A stretch of DNA of 64,000 nucleotides. It comes from Wurfbainia villosa. Its lineage: Eukaryota; Streptophyta; Magnoliopsida; Zingiberales; Zingiberaceae. Shown one piece after another: positions 37,301-49,860 of the stretch. The translations under genes and the position numbers were made by a program. The notes below the pieces were generated by a model. That model searched no databases and had not been told where the DNA came from. It saw only the letters and a list, made by a program, of their open reading frames with translations. The stretch's first letter is position 1. The number at the start of each line of letters is the position of its first letter. The DNA lies in the NCBI GenBank assembly GCA_025175895.1, contig JAKLTH010000222.1, positions 186,001-250,000 on the forward strand, written 5' to 3'.

Positions 37301-40300
37301 CCTTTCTGGCAATTTAATATTAATTTAATTGTATTAATATCATAATATCAACATTTCTTGTAAAAAGTGAAGGTGAACTCAGAACTGTTTGCACTTGTTT
37401 TGCCTGATGCATTTGGTAACTGTGTGCCTAGAATTTTTTCATATCAAATCTCATTCTTTGCTATGAACTTATAACAAGTGACTAAATTTACATTCGTTTC
37501 TGTAGTATTAGTATGTGTTTACTAACTAGCTCGAGAGAAAACAATTATCTCCATTTTGATTAGATACTGTTCCTACTACAATCTATCAGCATAATGCTAC
37601 AATAAATTGATACTTGTCACTCAGATCTAATAGCTTAGTAATTACCTTGTAGAGCACTGCAGATGGTTTAATCAGCATAAAGACTAGCAGAATAAACCTT
37701 GTCGATTTGGCTGGGTCTGAAAGGCAAAAGCAAACTCGTGCAGCAGGGGAACAATTAAAGGAGGCTAGCAACATTAATCGCTCCCTGTCGCAACTTGGGT
37801 AAGGGTTGTTTTGGTTTGAATGCCAATGTCATCATGCACATCTATGTTGCACGTAAGTGTCGTTATCTAGATTATGATTCGTTTATTTAAGATATTTAGG
37901 TCAAACAAAAGTTCATGATATTATGGTATGATCAAGATCTACCATTCTAAGGGATTCAATTGTTGTTAGCTAAGATGAACACTGAAAAATTGTTGTGGTA
38001 GAGAGAAATGTTAGGAGTTAAATAAAGGGCAGTCCGGTGCACGAAGCTCCCGCCATACGAGGTCCCAGGGAAGAATCCATTGTACGCAGTCTTATCTTGT
38101 TTTGCAAGAGGTTGTTTCCAAGATTCAAATCCGTGACTTTTAGGTCGCAAGACAACAATTTTGCCGTTGCGCCAAGGCTCCCCTTCAGAGAAATGCTAGG
38201 AGTTATCTTAAATAAATTCATGGTTTTATCTACGTACCACCGATAACACTGGGTCTTCTTGTACTTGCACCAGGCATAGTTAGTATATCATTCTTGAATG
38301 TCCTTCATGATTATTCAAAGAGAATTGCATCACTTTAACTCATGAAAAAACTTCTTTGGATGTGATCAATGCATATGTTCACTGCCACAATGGATCTTGA
38401 ACTTCTGTTGCTAGGATTGCTACTAGAAGTTCTCCTTTTAATACCAATTATAGATAGTAGCCAAACTGTCAAAATTCTAAATCCAATTCACATGCCACTT
38501 TCATCAGCCAAGAACCATTGTTGAATTCTGAATAAGTGGTTAAGATTCCAAGTTCATGTCATTAATTCTGACAGTTGCTTTTACTTATATTTGAAAATTG
38601 TGAGCATTTAATTTGTAATTATATGATATCATCATTAAAGACAAAAAGTGAGCCCAACCTATGTCAAAATTGCTACCACATTTAGATGTGAGACTGCTTT
38701 GTATTTTGGAATACTTAATATGCCTCACTTAGCAATGTGGCAAAAAGGGTAGAGTTCCAACCTTCCGTAGTTCCTCTTTACTGCTTTGGACATGTCTTCT
38801 TTCGAAACCTTAATCTCAACATTAGGACTAACTTTGGTACCAAGTTAAAGACTAGAGGGAACCCAATCCAATCCAATCCAATCCAAAACATTAGAGCACT
38901 TAGGCAGGTACCTTTTGATATTTGGACACACTTGTGAAACCTCAATTAGCAATGTGAGAATAAAGTGGCGGACATTGATTTGTGATCTATCTTTAAATTA
39001 TTAACTTTTGAGTCTCTTGGGTTTGATTGGTTGTCGATTTAGGGTTGTCCTGAATCATGAAGAAGTGTATTAGCATCCTTTCACATTCATAGCATGAATT
39101 GTCATGGTCAACTGCTTGCTAGATATTCTCAACTTTGACTGCGGGAGTTGTTTTTATTTTCTTTAATCATGACTTCAACTATCTTGTTTATGAAGCAAAC
39201 TGATCTTGATCACATTACTTACAGATATTCAGATGAATTTTATTTTGTGTTATATGTGACAAACCTTTTTGTATCTAGCATATTAAATCTTTGTGATTAT
39301 TGAATGCTACATATGTCATTATCCTAAATTCTTTCATTAGCAAAAATTATGTGCACGGTTTCATATCCTAAATTTGTGTTTTATTATCCTAATTCTTTCA
39401 TTATCTTAACTCTTTGTGTTTTATATGCTACATTTTTCTGACAGTTGCATGGTTTCATATATCATGGCTGTGCTTTTTAAGCTGTGTTTTATGATGTTCA
39501 TTTGCGTGTCACAGGAATTTGATTAATATTCTTTCTGAAGTCTCAAAATCATGGAAACAGAGGCACATCCCATACCGTGATTCAAAACTGACCTTTCTAT
39601 TGCAGGAATCTCTTGGTGGAAATGCAAAGTTAGCCATGATATGTGCCGTTTCACCATTGCAAAGGTAAAATTAAAGGTGTCAAATCTATACATCCTGAGT
39701 CCATTGACTGAATCTTGATTAATGCAGCTGTAAGAATGAAACTTTAAGCACATTGAGGTTTGCTCAGCGTGCAAAATCAATAAAGAACAAAGCAGTTGTT
39801 AATGAAGTAATGCAGGATGATGTTAATGTTCTCCGTGAGCAGATACGCCTATTAAAGGTTGTATTAAATTATTCTTTTGAGTACTTGTATCTTGTTAGTA
39901 ATTCTGTTGTTGCAGACTAGTACTCAATGCATGATGTTTTTAATAGGATGAACTCCTACGTATGAAATCTAATGGATCATCAGACAACAATGGGGGTTAT
40001 TCCACAGCATGGAATGCTCGCAGAAGTTTGCATATACTTAAAATGAGCCTTGCTCGCCCAAAACCATTACCTGTTGTCAAAGATGACAGTGATGAAGAAA
40101 TGGAAATTGATGAGAATGATGTTGAGATGATTGATACTTCACAATCTGCTTGTGCAGATAAGTCTGCAGTGCTGACCATATCAAAGGTATGCCCCTTTAT
40201 GCACCATCTGATTTGCTTCTTTGTGGAGCCCGGTTTTTGATTGTTCAAAATTTTCTATTCAGGAAACCAAATTAAAGGAAATAGAATTGGTCCAAGTCTC

Positions 40301-42997
40301 TGCAAAATCTGACGAAAACACTACCTATGCTTCCAATACTGATGGTCTAAACAATCAACAGGATGACAACTGTGTAATATTAATGAATGGTCAAAGGATT
40401 CAAACTTTTCCAAGCGATAAATTGCCTACTGACATAATCCATTCCACTGGACAAGTTATAGTAGAAAATCCATCTAAAAATTCTCTCTCTCTCAGTTCCA
40501 CACTATCACCGTCGTGTTTTAGCACCGTGCCTTGCTACATTACCCCAGTCCCTCAGGTACCTCCTTCGAGTGCCTCAACTGTCATTGATGGTTGTAGCAG
40601 GAAGAGTCTTAGAATGTCATTGTCAATATCGGCATCTCCAAAGAATACATTGGGAAATTCTAAATCAACAGGAATTACAAATGCATTATCAGCAGCAACG
40701 TTGTCTGCTTTTGCTTCTTTGAACTGTCAGACGAAGAATTCTCCTAAACCAACTGAGTGCTTGGCTGCAAGCCTCCAATGTGGTCTTCAAATGATTGATA
40801 AGCTCAAATCTATCCAGAGAGATTCTTCTCTCACTGTCAGGCCTACAGATGACAGGCAAATTATTCCAATAAACAAGGTTGACATTGGAACACAGACACC
40901 ACTACAAGATTCACAAGAGCTGGAGCTACCTATTATGTGGAATTACTGTCAGAAAGTTTCAGGAGTTGAAACTAATGTCAACAGGAGCAGGGATATGCAG
41001 CTGGTACTTGCCGATGGATTAACAGTAAATGATAAGCATAATATTCATGTTCCAAAAGTAGGTTTCAATTCAAATCTTGTTAAATAAATTTATTTCATAT
41101 CTGAAGTCTTTTGTTGCCTTGGATCTAAAATATTGTGCTATTAGGTTTTTCTTTCCTCCATATTTTGTCAAATGCATTAAAAGCCTTATTCATGATTATA
41201 TAGGCCGTTGAACAAGTCTTGGTGGGATCCATCAGGCGTGAAATGGCACTTGAAGATCTCACTACTGAGCAAGCTGCTGAAATAGCACAGCTGAAACTAT
41301 TGGTGTTTGTCTTCATTTATTAATTTTCTTTTGATTCAAGTGTTTGATATGGTTATCATCAATGCCCATTTTGCAGGCTCAACAGTACAAATATGAACGA
41401 GATTGCAATGCAATGATTGTTCAAACTCGTGAGGATAAAATTGCTCGCCTAGAGAGTCTAATGGATGGCCTTCTTCCAACAGAAGAGTTTATGCAGCAAG
41501 AGTTCATTGCACTTGAGAACGAACATAAGGTCTTACTGATCCATGTCTCCATAGCTAATTTGCTGTCTTTGCAGTTGCCTTGCCAGTTTCTTTTCCAACA
41601 AAACATTCTTAACGACAATGAAGTTTCAATTCGTAATTGCTCTGCAGCTTCTGAAAGAGAAATATGACAATCATCCAGAAATTTTACAGTTAAATATCAA
41701 GTTGAAAAAGGTCCAAGATGAACTTGATGGCTATAGAAACTTTTTTGAAATGAGTGAAAGGGATGTTCTCATGGAAGAGATTCAGGACTTAAGAAATCAA
41801 TTGCAGTATTACATAGACCCCACTTATTCTGAATCAACACAAAAACAAAGTTCTTTGCTTCAGCTAACGCATCAGGGAAGAACTATAGCTCCTCTCAGCG
41901 CAATCTCAGAGTTTGGTGAAAGTGGTGTTGACAATAAAGAGAGCAAGTATTCCCTTGTTGAAGAACTTAGGTTTGAACTTGAAGGGAGTCGTCGTTTGGC
42001 TGAAAAACTGAAACGAGAACTTGATTCAGAGAAAAAATGCACTGAAGAGCTTAAAGAGGCACTGCAAACAGCAATGCAGAGTCATACTCGAATACTAGAA
42101 CAGTATGCAGATCTTCAGGAGAAGCACACTTCCCTGCTTTCGTGGAATCGGAAAATCAATGATGGCATCGACGATGTTATGGAAGCAGCAACTGAAGCTG
42201 GAATTAGGGGAGCAGAATCAAAATTTATTAGCTCTCTTGCATCTGAAATTTCAGTCTTGAAAGCAGAAAGGGAAAGGGAAAAACGAAAATGGCAAGAGAA
42301 AAACAGAGCCCTTGAAGCCCAACTCGCTGACACTGCTGATGCGCTAGAGGCTGCCGGAGAAGTACTTGTACGGCTAAAAGAGGCAGAGGAAGCTGCTGCA
42401 GTTGCAGAGGTATTTTTCTTTCTTTTTCTGTTTGATTGGTAGTAAAAGGCGATTCACTCGTTCTAAATGCCCTTATTAGTCGGCTCCATTCTCATCGGAA
42501 TATAAATCATAATAAGGGATATTGTTTTCAGTTTTCCTGCACCTGCACGGGACGTTACCTTTATTAACTGTTTAGTTTCATGTAGGATCGCAGTGAACGA
42601 GTGATTTGTTTTCACCTTCTCTATGCTTATATTTCTTGTTTGACGGGACATCTTGCAGAGAAGAGCTCTGTTGGCTGAGAAAGAGACTGAAAAGATGAAC
42701 CAAGAGATAGAGCGGTTGAAGAAGAATCCTGATATAATAACTGCTCCAGTGAATTGCACAACTGCGGAGTCAAATTTGCCTAGAGATCTTGATCATACTG
42801 AAACTGATGGTTCCAAAGAAGCCGACTCTGATTATACTGAATCTGATGGCTCTGAAAAGGCCAAATTTGATGCAGGAAAGGGCACTCGCCCATGGACCGA
42901 GGAGTTTGAACCTTTCTGCAAGAGAGGAGACACTGAATTATCCATAGACACGGACCCTACCTCATGGTTCTCTGGTTATGATCGCTGCAATATCTAA
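34322..42997 (+). CDS. KIN12A: KIN-12 phragmoplast kinesin (PAKRP1 type)
   Basis: Seventeen exons: 34322-34636, 34710-34847, 34938-35021, 35110-35235, 35310-35369, 35479-35532, 35617-35709, 36977-37072, 37653-37798, 39515-39664, 39728-39857, 39947-40186, 40263-41057, 41204-41302, 41377-41529, 41648-42409, 42659-42997. They join in phase into 1259 residues, close to PAKRP1/PAKRP1L. The frame is open upstream to 34193, but MKAFASPRTG at 34322 is the family-like start. The N-tail has NPLKRKL; the motor opens VIVRMRPP and has GQTGSGKT (178-185), SSRSH (306-310) and DLAGSE (340-345), then an RFAQRAKSIKNKAV neck. Coiled coils fill much of the C-terminal half. The family gathers at the phragmoplast midline, organising microtubule plus ends during cytokinesis. 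The symbol marks the subfamily, not proven one-to-one orthology. Intron 5 needs a GC donor. Confidence 0.92.
38026..38186 (-). mobile_element. tRNA-derived SINE (Au-like), copy 4, in KIN-12 intron
   Basis: A minus-strand copy between KIN-12 exons 9 and 10, with TSDs of 19 bp and one mismatch: AGAGAAATGTTAGGAGTTA (38002-38020) and AGAGAAATGCTAGGAGTTA (38187-38205). On the minus strand the head reads GGGGAGCCTTGGCGCAACGG and the tail ends GTGCACCGGACTGCCCT. Confidence 0.85.
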
Positions 42998-43879
42998 GAA
43001 TTCTAGGGACATGAATATATGTGTATCATGAAAACATGTTGTATACCACCAGAAATGTTGGGAATGCAAGAGTGATATCTCCGGTGTTCCTCCATTTTCA
43101 TGTTCTCCCATTGCGAGAACCACTGTAGTCTGAAGGCCTTCCAATTTCTGAGTATCATTTATTCCCCTAATGGCAATAATAGTCGAGTAGTTCAATCTCT
43201 ATCAGTGATTTGCTTGCAATTAGTATATGTTCATATTGATCTTAGTAATATTGCGCTTGCAGTCAGCAATAGTTTCTGGACCTGGTGATGTCGCTGAGAA
43301 GCATTGAAGCATGAAAAGTGCGCATTGCTTATGGTGCAAGAAAAATGAGCATTGATGGCCTGAGAAACGACTACCGCAACACTAAAACCAGCATATATTG
43401 GACTGCTGGAATAAACCATGCAGCTGATTTATTTCAATTGCACCATTTCTGATGTGGATTGCTGAGGTGCTCCTAGAGTATATATATCACATCAGAGTTC
43501 TAAACAATAATTTAACAATTAAGGTTGGTCGCATCATTTGACTTATTTTTTTTATTTATGATAATTATTCTGAATTGCGATAATATGTTTATAAAGATTA
43601 AAAAACATAATCTTATTATATTCTGTAAGTTGTCAACAAGGCAGGCGATAGCAAGACATACAAGTTGCCAAAAGTAAAACATACAAGGCGGATCGAATCT
43701 TGAGTATCTAGAGTCGAGCTGAACATTATACTGTTGCACACATTGTTCATTAAATTTGGCTAGGTTTAATTAAAATCATTGAGACTCAAGATTTAGAAAA
43801 AGTATTGATTTGAAAGTAAAATTTTATCATTAAAAATCATTGAGACTCAAGAACATGGAAGTGTATGCGAGACAATGAG

Positions 43880-44360
43880 AATGAAAATAGTCTCATCAGG
43901 ACGATCTAGGTTAAATCTTGATGTAGAATCTAAAATTCTCATTCGAATTTAAAAATCCTTCATTATTTTTTATCAACGAGTCAAGGAGCATAGTTCTCCG
44001 TGATTTACCCTTATTTATCATCATCGAAGGACCGACGATGAAGAATACTGGGGGCAAACGTAATCGTATTTTGCTGCTATAAGACAATGAGAATGAAAGA
44101 CATGTTATCCTTTTCTGAAATGATCTTCCATACTAATTGTTAATTTCTAACAAAATATGATTACATTCGCTCTCAACACTCTTCACTGTCGGTCCTTCGG
44201 TGACGATAAAAAAGGTAAATTATGAGGAGGTATGACACTTAATCCATTGATTAGAAATCGCAGAGGACTTCTGTGCTTAAATGAAAATTTTAGATCTCAT
44301 TTCTAATAACATCTATACTACTCTAGTCAACTAACGGTCTCGAGGGACAAATCATTAATA
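43880..44360. mobile_element. Foldback / MITE-like element with long inverted repeats
   Basis: 44002-44073 and 44151-44221 are imperfect inverted complements sharing CGAAGGACCGAC and a (C/G)TAATC(G/A)TATTTTG end, around a 77-base centre. Weaker complementarity continues outward (AATCTAAAATT...TCATT on both sides) to roughly 43.89 and 44.35 kb. No coding capacity was seen. The exact ends and any target-site duplication were not resolved. Confidence 0.6.
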
Positions 44361-44920
44361 TTCTTTAATGGGAGATATTATATATAATCATCATTGTCAT
44401 CGCGTAAACAATAGGAAGTGATGGAAGACATACTCAATTTAATTTTCCATATTATTAACAACATTTTAAGAAAGAATAAAATCTCCAATCTAAATCAATA
44501 AATAAAGTTTAATGACATTTTTGTTTAGAAGGAGGCCTCTAAACAAAAATGATGTTTAAAATAGAAGGTAAAGAAATTCCTTTAAAATAAATAAAGAGTA
44601 GTTTTTAGTTCCAATACATCTTCAGTATTTTCTTTTTAAGAAAAAAATTTAAAAATTTATAATATTATTTTAATATTTTTTAAAATCCAAAAAATATTTA
44701 TTCCTGCGCTATTATAGCAACTACACCGTAATTAATACACTTTATTAAAATAAATCGAATGAACTTATTAAAAATATTATATATAAAATATTTTTATATT
44801 AATTTTTTTACTTAAATTTAATTAAAATTACTTTAAAACAATTAAAAATATCTAAAATCAATGATGGTTACATTCGGCTAATGTTATAATAATTTTACAA
44901 TGATTTTATATAAAATACAT
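44361..44920. other. AT-rich spacer, no gene recognised
   Basis: Low-complexity AT-rich sequence between the foldback element and the LINE remnant. Nothing recognisable was seen. Confidence 0.4.
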
Positions 44921-44924
44921 TTGG

Positions 44925-45850
44925 CAGGAATTAACGATAGAATGAAGGGAAGGTTATTCTAAATCATTGGTTTTCAAGAAGGAACATTTTCATTTCGATA
45001 TTTGAGGATTTCACTAGCGACGGAAAGACTCAGGATAGCAAATTATGGGCTTTTGTTTGACGCCAATATAAAGAATATCAACGTTTGTCCAAAGTACATT
45101 TTATTGTATGTTGGACGCCTAGAATTGGTGAGCATGGTTCTTCAAGAAATATTGTGTTATTGGTTCAGCATGCTCCCTATTCTCATTGGCATCGTTAAAA
45201 GGATTGAAACTATTTGTCAAAGGTTTGTGTGGTCCTCTAAGCATCCTCCTATAGCGTGGGCAACTCTATGTCATTCCAAAGAGGAGGAGAGATATGAACT
45301 TTGGGACCTTCATGCATGGAATAAAGCTCTACTTAACAAGACATTGTGAGGGATACAAACAAAAAGGGACTCAATGTGGATCCGTTGAATACACCAACAC
45401 TACATAAAAGGTGGATAGAATGGATTATGAGGCCAAACACCCATTTGTTTTTTGGATGCTCGGTATCATGTGCTCTATGAAGAAAGGTACAGCGATGGAT
45501 AGAGATCAGATATGAGGTCAGATCAATTAAGGAGCTTTTTCGCACTCTCATGCAACGCTGCAAGGGGACAAGTCATAGGATGAAAGCTCGATATCTTTTC
45601 GTTTCATGTATGATATATTTTGTGGGAAGCTCGCAATAATGTCGTTATGAGGAAATAACTCACAATATCGAGAGGATGTTTCGCAAGATTCAAATCTATG
45701 TGTTTCGATTTATGGACTTACCGTGAATATAAAGTATGAGTGAGATGTATGTCTTATGCACTCTTGGTTGAGGGTTTAATTGTGATTGTGAGATTGTATG
45801 ACTAAGGTTATAATCTCTTGATGTTTTAAGTATATTTATCTATTTACAAA
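44925..45850 (+). mobile_element. LINE (non-LTR retrotransposon) remnant, 3' part
   Basis: Translation gives GFQEGTFSFRYLRISLATER, then LRIANYGLLFD, YVGRLELVSMVLQ, RFVWSSKHPPIAW and DLHAWNKALLNKTL. This is the C-terminal thumb region of plant LINE reverse transcriptases. It continues after a stop (TGA at 45347-45349) with DSMWIRWIHQHYIKG. Further stops follow and the 3' end runs into an A-rich tract at about 45848. The copy is 5'-truncated and dead; no endonuclease or catalytic YADD region is present. Confidence 0.8.
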
Positions 45851-46342
45851 AAAAAAAAATATTTTTTTTAATATGTAATTACTATATGGCTTTTACAATA
45901 GCAGTAGAATGCCTTTTATTTATTTTATTTTACTTGGACATAAGCCAAGAGATACAGAGTTGTCTTGAGACAAGTCATAAAATGAAAGTTCGATATCTTG
46001 TCGTTTCATGTATGATATATTTTGTGGGAAGCTCGCAATAATGTCGTTACGAGGAAATAACTCACGATATCGAGAGTATGTTTCGCAAGATTCAAATCTA
46101 TGTGTTTTGATTTATGAATTTACCGTGAATATAAAGTATGAGTGGGATGTATATCTTATGTACTCTTGGTTGAGGGTTTAATTGTGATTGTGAGATTGTA
46201 TGACTAAGGTTATAATCTCTTGATGTTTTAAGTACATTTATCAATTTCCAAAAAATTAAAAATTAAAAATATTTTTTTAAATATGTAATTACTACATGGT
46301 TTTTACAATAGTAGTAGAATGCCTTTTATTTATTTTATTTTA
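45566..46342. repeat. Tandem duplication of about 400 bp (LINE 3' end plus flank)
   Basis: Copy 1 (about 45566-45931) and copy 2 (about 45968-46342) both run from GACAAGTCATA...ATGAAAG...TCGATATCTT to GAATGCCTTTTATTTATTTT, with scattered substitutions. Because the duplicated unit includes DNA beyond the A-rich LINE tail, the event is a segmental duplication after insertion, not a second insertion. Copy 2 ends 190 bases before the HSFA5 start codon. Confidence 0.85.
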
Positions 46343-46533
46343 TTACTTTCCAAAAGAAAGGTACGCTGCCCTAAAAAATAAATGAGACGAGTGCGGAATA
46401 GTTAATAGCTACGCAATCACCGCCGCCGTGCGTGCACATGCTCCACCGGTTTTTTTTTTTATCCATCGCAATCTCCCTCGCCTCTCTCAATCAATCGAGC
46501 ATTGGCTGAGCGCCGGAAACCCCTCGCCGATAT

Positions 46534-47978
46534 ATGGACGGCGGAGCCTCTGGCGGCGGAGGCGGGCCGGCTCCTTTTCTGCTGAAGACGTATGAAATGG
46601 TCGACGACGCCTCCACAGACGGCGTCGTCTCCTGGAGCTCCACCAATGCGAGCTTCGTGGTGTGGAATCACACGGAGTTCGCCACCCGCCTGCTCCCGAC
46701 TTACTTCAAGCACAGCAACTTCTCTAGCTTCATCCGACAGCTCAATACCTATGTATGAATAGTAAACCCTCGCTCGCCCTAATTTCTCCCCCTGTTTATT
46801 CTGCGAATGATGCGAGGATCGAGCCTTCGACTCATCTGAATCTCGATATGTAGGGCTTCAGGAAGATCGACCCGGAGCGGTGGGAGTTCTCGAACGACGA
46901 CTTCGTCAAGGGGCAAAAGCACCTCTTGAAGAACATCCACCGTCGCAAGCCCGTCCACAGCCATAGGCATCCTTCGGGAGTTGTTTTTCCTGACGCGGAG
47001 AGGACGGCGCTGGAAGATGAGGTCGAGCGGCTTGCCAGGGAGAAGTCGAGCCTCGAGTCTAGTTTATTCAAATTCAAGGAGCAGCAATCTGGGGCTGAGA
47101 TCCAGATGGAGGATCTCGAACGCAGGGTGATGAGCATGGAGCGGAGGCAGCACAAAATGGTTGCTTTCCTGCAGCGTGCCATGAAAAACCCTCAGCTCAT
47201 GGAGAATCTAGCGAAGATGGCCTCAGCCACATCAATAGACGTCTCGGTCATTAACCGGAAGCGGAGGTTGCCCTTGGATGGGGATTACTGCCAAGATTGT
47301 TCCGATAGCAGCTTCTGTGATGATCATAGCAGCGCTTCCAAGTCTGAAACTGGGTTCGTGCTCGATCAAGATTTCTGTGAGAAGCTAAAATTAGCTTTGT
47401 GCTCAGCTGTTCCGGCTGATTCTGGCATGGCGACCCTCGGTACTCAGCACTTTGATCTTCACCATGGCAAAGTGCAGGCAAGACAAATTGACTCCGGCCA
47501 TGAGCTGCGGGAGTGCCCCCCTCAGGTGTCTGAGACACTACAGCTTCGTGATGCTGTGGAGCCTGTTTCTCCATCAGAGAACGGTTTGTTTGCTAGGGCT
47601 GTTGATGAAGACGATGTGCCTTTTCCATGCCGTTTGAGTCTGACGCTTTCATCAACTGCAATGGAAATCGATGGTCGGAAACAGTTGGTCGATCAAGGGG
47701 CAGATAGCAATGATACGAGGATTCCCAATGCCGACGATCTCACATCTTCTACCCAGAGAGACAATGATCTTAATATGCCAATTGCAAACATGCAAAACAT
47801 GGCGGCTGATGCCGAAGCTGCGTCCCGCGAAGAGGTCGGACCTAGTACCAATGACACATCCTCACCCCCTTCAGGTGGAGCAAACGATGTATTCTGGCAA
47901 CAATTCTTAACTGAGAGGCCAGGTTCAGTGGAGGCAGATGGAACAAACCCGCAGGGGTCGACAATGAGGAGAGAGTGA
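46534..47978 (+). CDS. HSFA5: Heat stress transcription factor, class A5-like
   Basis: Two exons (46534-46752 and 46854-47978) give 447 residues. The single intron falls at NTY/GFRKIDPERWEF, the position conserved in plant HSFs. Residues ~13-105 are the DNA-binding domain (PAPFLLKTYEMVDD, FSSFIRQLNTY, HLLKNIHRRKP). Residues ~125-177 are the HR-A/B coiled coil, with the inserted spacing of class A. NRKRR (207-211) is the likely nuclear signal. NDVFWQQFLTERPGS, with its core at 418-425, is the AHA activator motif in the form I associate with HSFA5. HSFA5 is known to bind and restrain HSFA4. The tail after the AHA is short (about 20 residues) and shows no clear nuclear export signal, unlike dicot A5. 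HSFA4 is the main alternative. A LINE-derived tandem duplication lies in the near promoter. Confidence 0.88.
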
Positions 47979-49600
47979 TGAGGAGAGCCACTGTAACCTC
48001 GAATAGCATCTATTGTTTTGGCACCATGTTTTTTTACAGGTATGACTTTTTAATCCGCTTCGACTTTGTGCTTCTGAATTGTATGGTTTATACGCAGATT
48101 TTTCGAAGAGGTCTAACGACTAATAACCGTTCTGTCGGAGGAAAACAGTCATTTACATCTGTCGCTGCTTCTGGAGATGCAGGAACCAGGCCAGTGTTCT
48201 TGGTTTATGAGCATCTTCAACACAGTTGGGACATCTCACTTGTTTGCCATTGCATATGTTGTTCTCACTGTTTCGCATGGACCAGTGGGACAGCGATCGA
48301 TCGACACAGGTGCGGTTTGGTACTCGATGATTTTCACATGTATTTATGAAGTATCCTCCTCAATTTCCGGAGTCAACACACTCTTTTCGATCAATGTGAT
48401 TGCAAAAACATTAGGTCTTAAAATTTTCATTCGAATTTTCCTGATTATAATATTATCTATTATTTAAAAACTAATAATTAATCCCTTAATCCCTCGGGCG
48501 CCAGTAATATCATAATTTCATGGTGCTCGTCGTTCTGCTGATAAGCTCCCTCGCCTGCATGCTCTGCTTTGTGCCCACTCGGACGGTGCCCCTGCCGGTG
48601 CTGGCCACTACTACCGGTGCTGGCATGGTTCATGTGGCAATTGTCCCGGATTCTTTGCTGTTTCGATATTATTTCATGGAACGATTGCATCAACTGATTT
48701 TTTATTGCAGCAGGATCAATCTTTCATCGCGTTCTCTGTCAAAAATTTAATACGCGGTATAAGACTGTTCCGATACCGGAATGTTTACGAACCATGGGTG
48801 CTCGATCGTGCTCCTCAAGCTTCACTGGTGGGTCTCCGCAGGCGCACTCAGCTGCGTCGCGGATCTCCTCTGCTTGCGCCGAAACACGCGTGGGCAGTGA
48901 GCTCTGATCGACTCCGTCGCCAGCGCAGGCGCAGCCACCGGGTCGGTGCAGCTCGCGGATTCGGGAGGCGGGTGGAAGGAAGCCGTTAGCTACGTCATGG
49001 AGAACACCTTTGGTTAGTTAAATAATTACTATTTTTGCTAATTTCTTCTCGAATTGAATTTTGAGAAAACTTTCCCCGACGAGATAATAATTTGGTCGGA
49101 GCGATCGATAGTCATCGTCGGTTAATTAAATTGCGAATTCTTTCTTTTTAAAACTCTCGGCCACTGCAATTTTTAGTTCCAAACAGGCGAAGGACATTAT
49201 AAATAAAAATTTTCGTATAATTAAAATTAATAATAATTCAAAGAAAAAGCATGAGTAAGTTAGTAAAACCTCAATCGAGTATAATTCGAATGGAGCATTC
49301 GGTGGTCGATCACTTACCACAAACTGATGAATCGACCGAATGAATCACATATTTCTTCTTTAGCATTTGCATTCTCTGGTTCCATTCTCAACGATATGTT
49401 CTAATCATCTCTTTGCAGTCGTCGAAGGCGCCAACAATTGCTCGAGCAGCAGTCATCGGTGACTCATTCAATGCTCCCATTGTCGATGTCGCCAACAATG
49501 GCAGTCTGATCAATAGGTTGTGCGATGGGCGATTGAGTTCGCAATCGATCTTCGAGGTAAGTGAACTAGGAGAAGGCCATTTACCTGTTATCAAAAACTA
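47979..49600. other. HSFA5 3' flank and unassigned region
   Basis: The first 400 bases look like the HSFA5 3' UTR. From 48.5 to 49.56 kb there are GC-rich patches with intron-like edges (GTTAGT after 49011; TTTGCAG before 49420; GAG/GTAAGT at about 49557) but no frame that matches a known protein. It could be a decayed or very diverged gene. Confidence 0.35.
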
Positions 49601-49860
49601 TGCTCGACGAATTTCCCCCAGCGATGCGCGGCCAATACCCGGCAAGAGCACTCCTCGTTTGGGAACAGCGTAAATCACGGCGTAGCTACAACACAAGGCG
49701 AAATCTTTACTTCTAATAGGGCTCCTCCGGTGGGAACCTTTCCGGCGTTCAAAGTCCTTGGTCACGAAGGTGAAGGTGCAAGGCACGCCGGCTGTGCCTC
49801 CGTCGATCCCTGGGCCGGCAGCGATGCACTCGGGGGGATCAACCGCACCGATCGGCTTGG
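49601..49860 (-). pseudogene. Fragment of a filamin-type repeat (GEX2-like), frameshifted
   Basis: The minus strand reads DPPECIAAGPGIDGGTAGVP, CTFTFVTKD, then after a +1 shift NAGKVPTGGALLEVKISP, and then, back in the first frame, YAVIYAVPKRG. This order (C-A-GPG--GG-AG-P--FT---KD, then GGA--EV--SP, then Y-V-Y-VPKRG) is the filamin/ABP280 Ig-repeat pattern; in plants it is best known from the gamete adhesion protein GEX2. The shifts near 49744 and 49690-49700, and the missing strands between them, mean that no intact repeat is encoded. The open frame continues upstream to 50191 with a Lys/Glu-rich linker that I do not recognise. The filamin call is by eye; assignment to GEX2 is a guess. Confidence 0.5.

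Noticed and set aside
49413..49673. AAVIGDSFNAPIVDV frame as a proton-pyrophosphatase C-terminal exon
   Set aside because: Only a few residues resemble the HKAAVIGDT motif; the aspartates and following membrane segment are missing.
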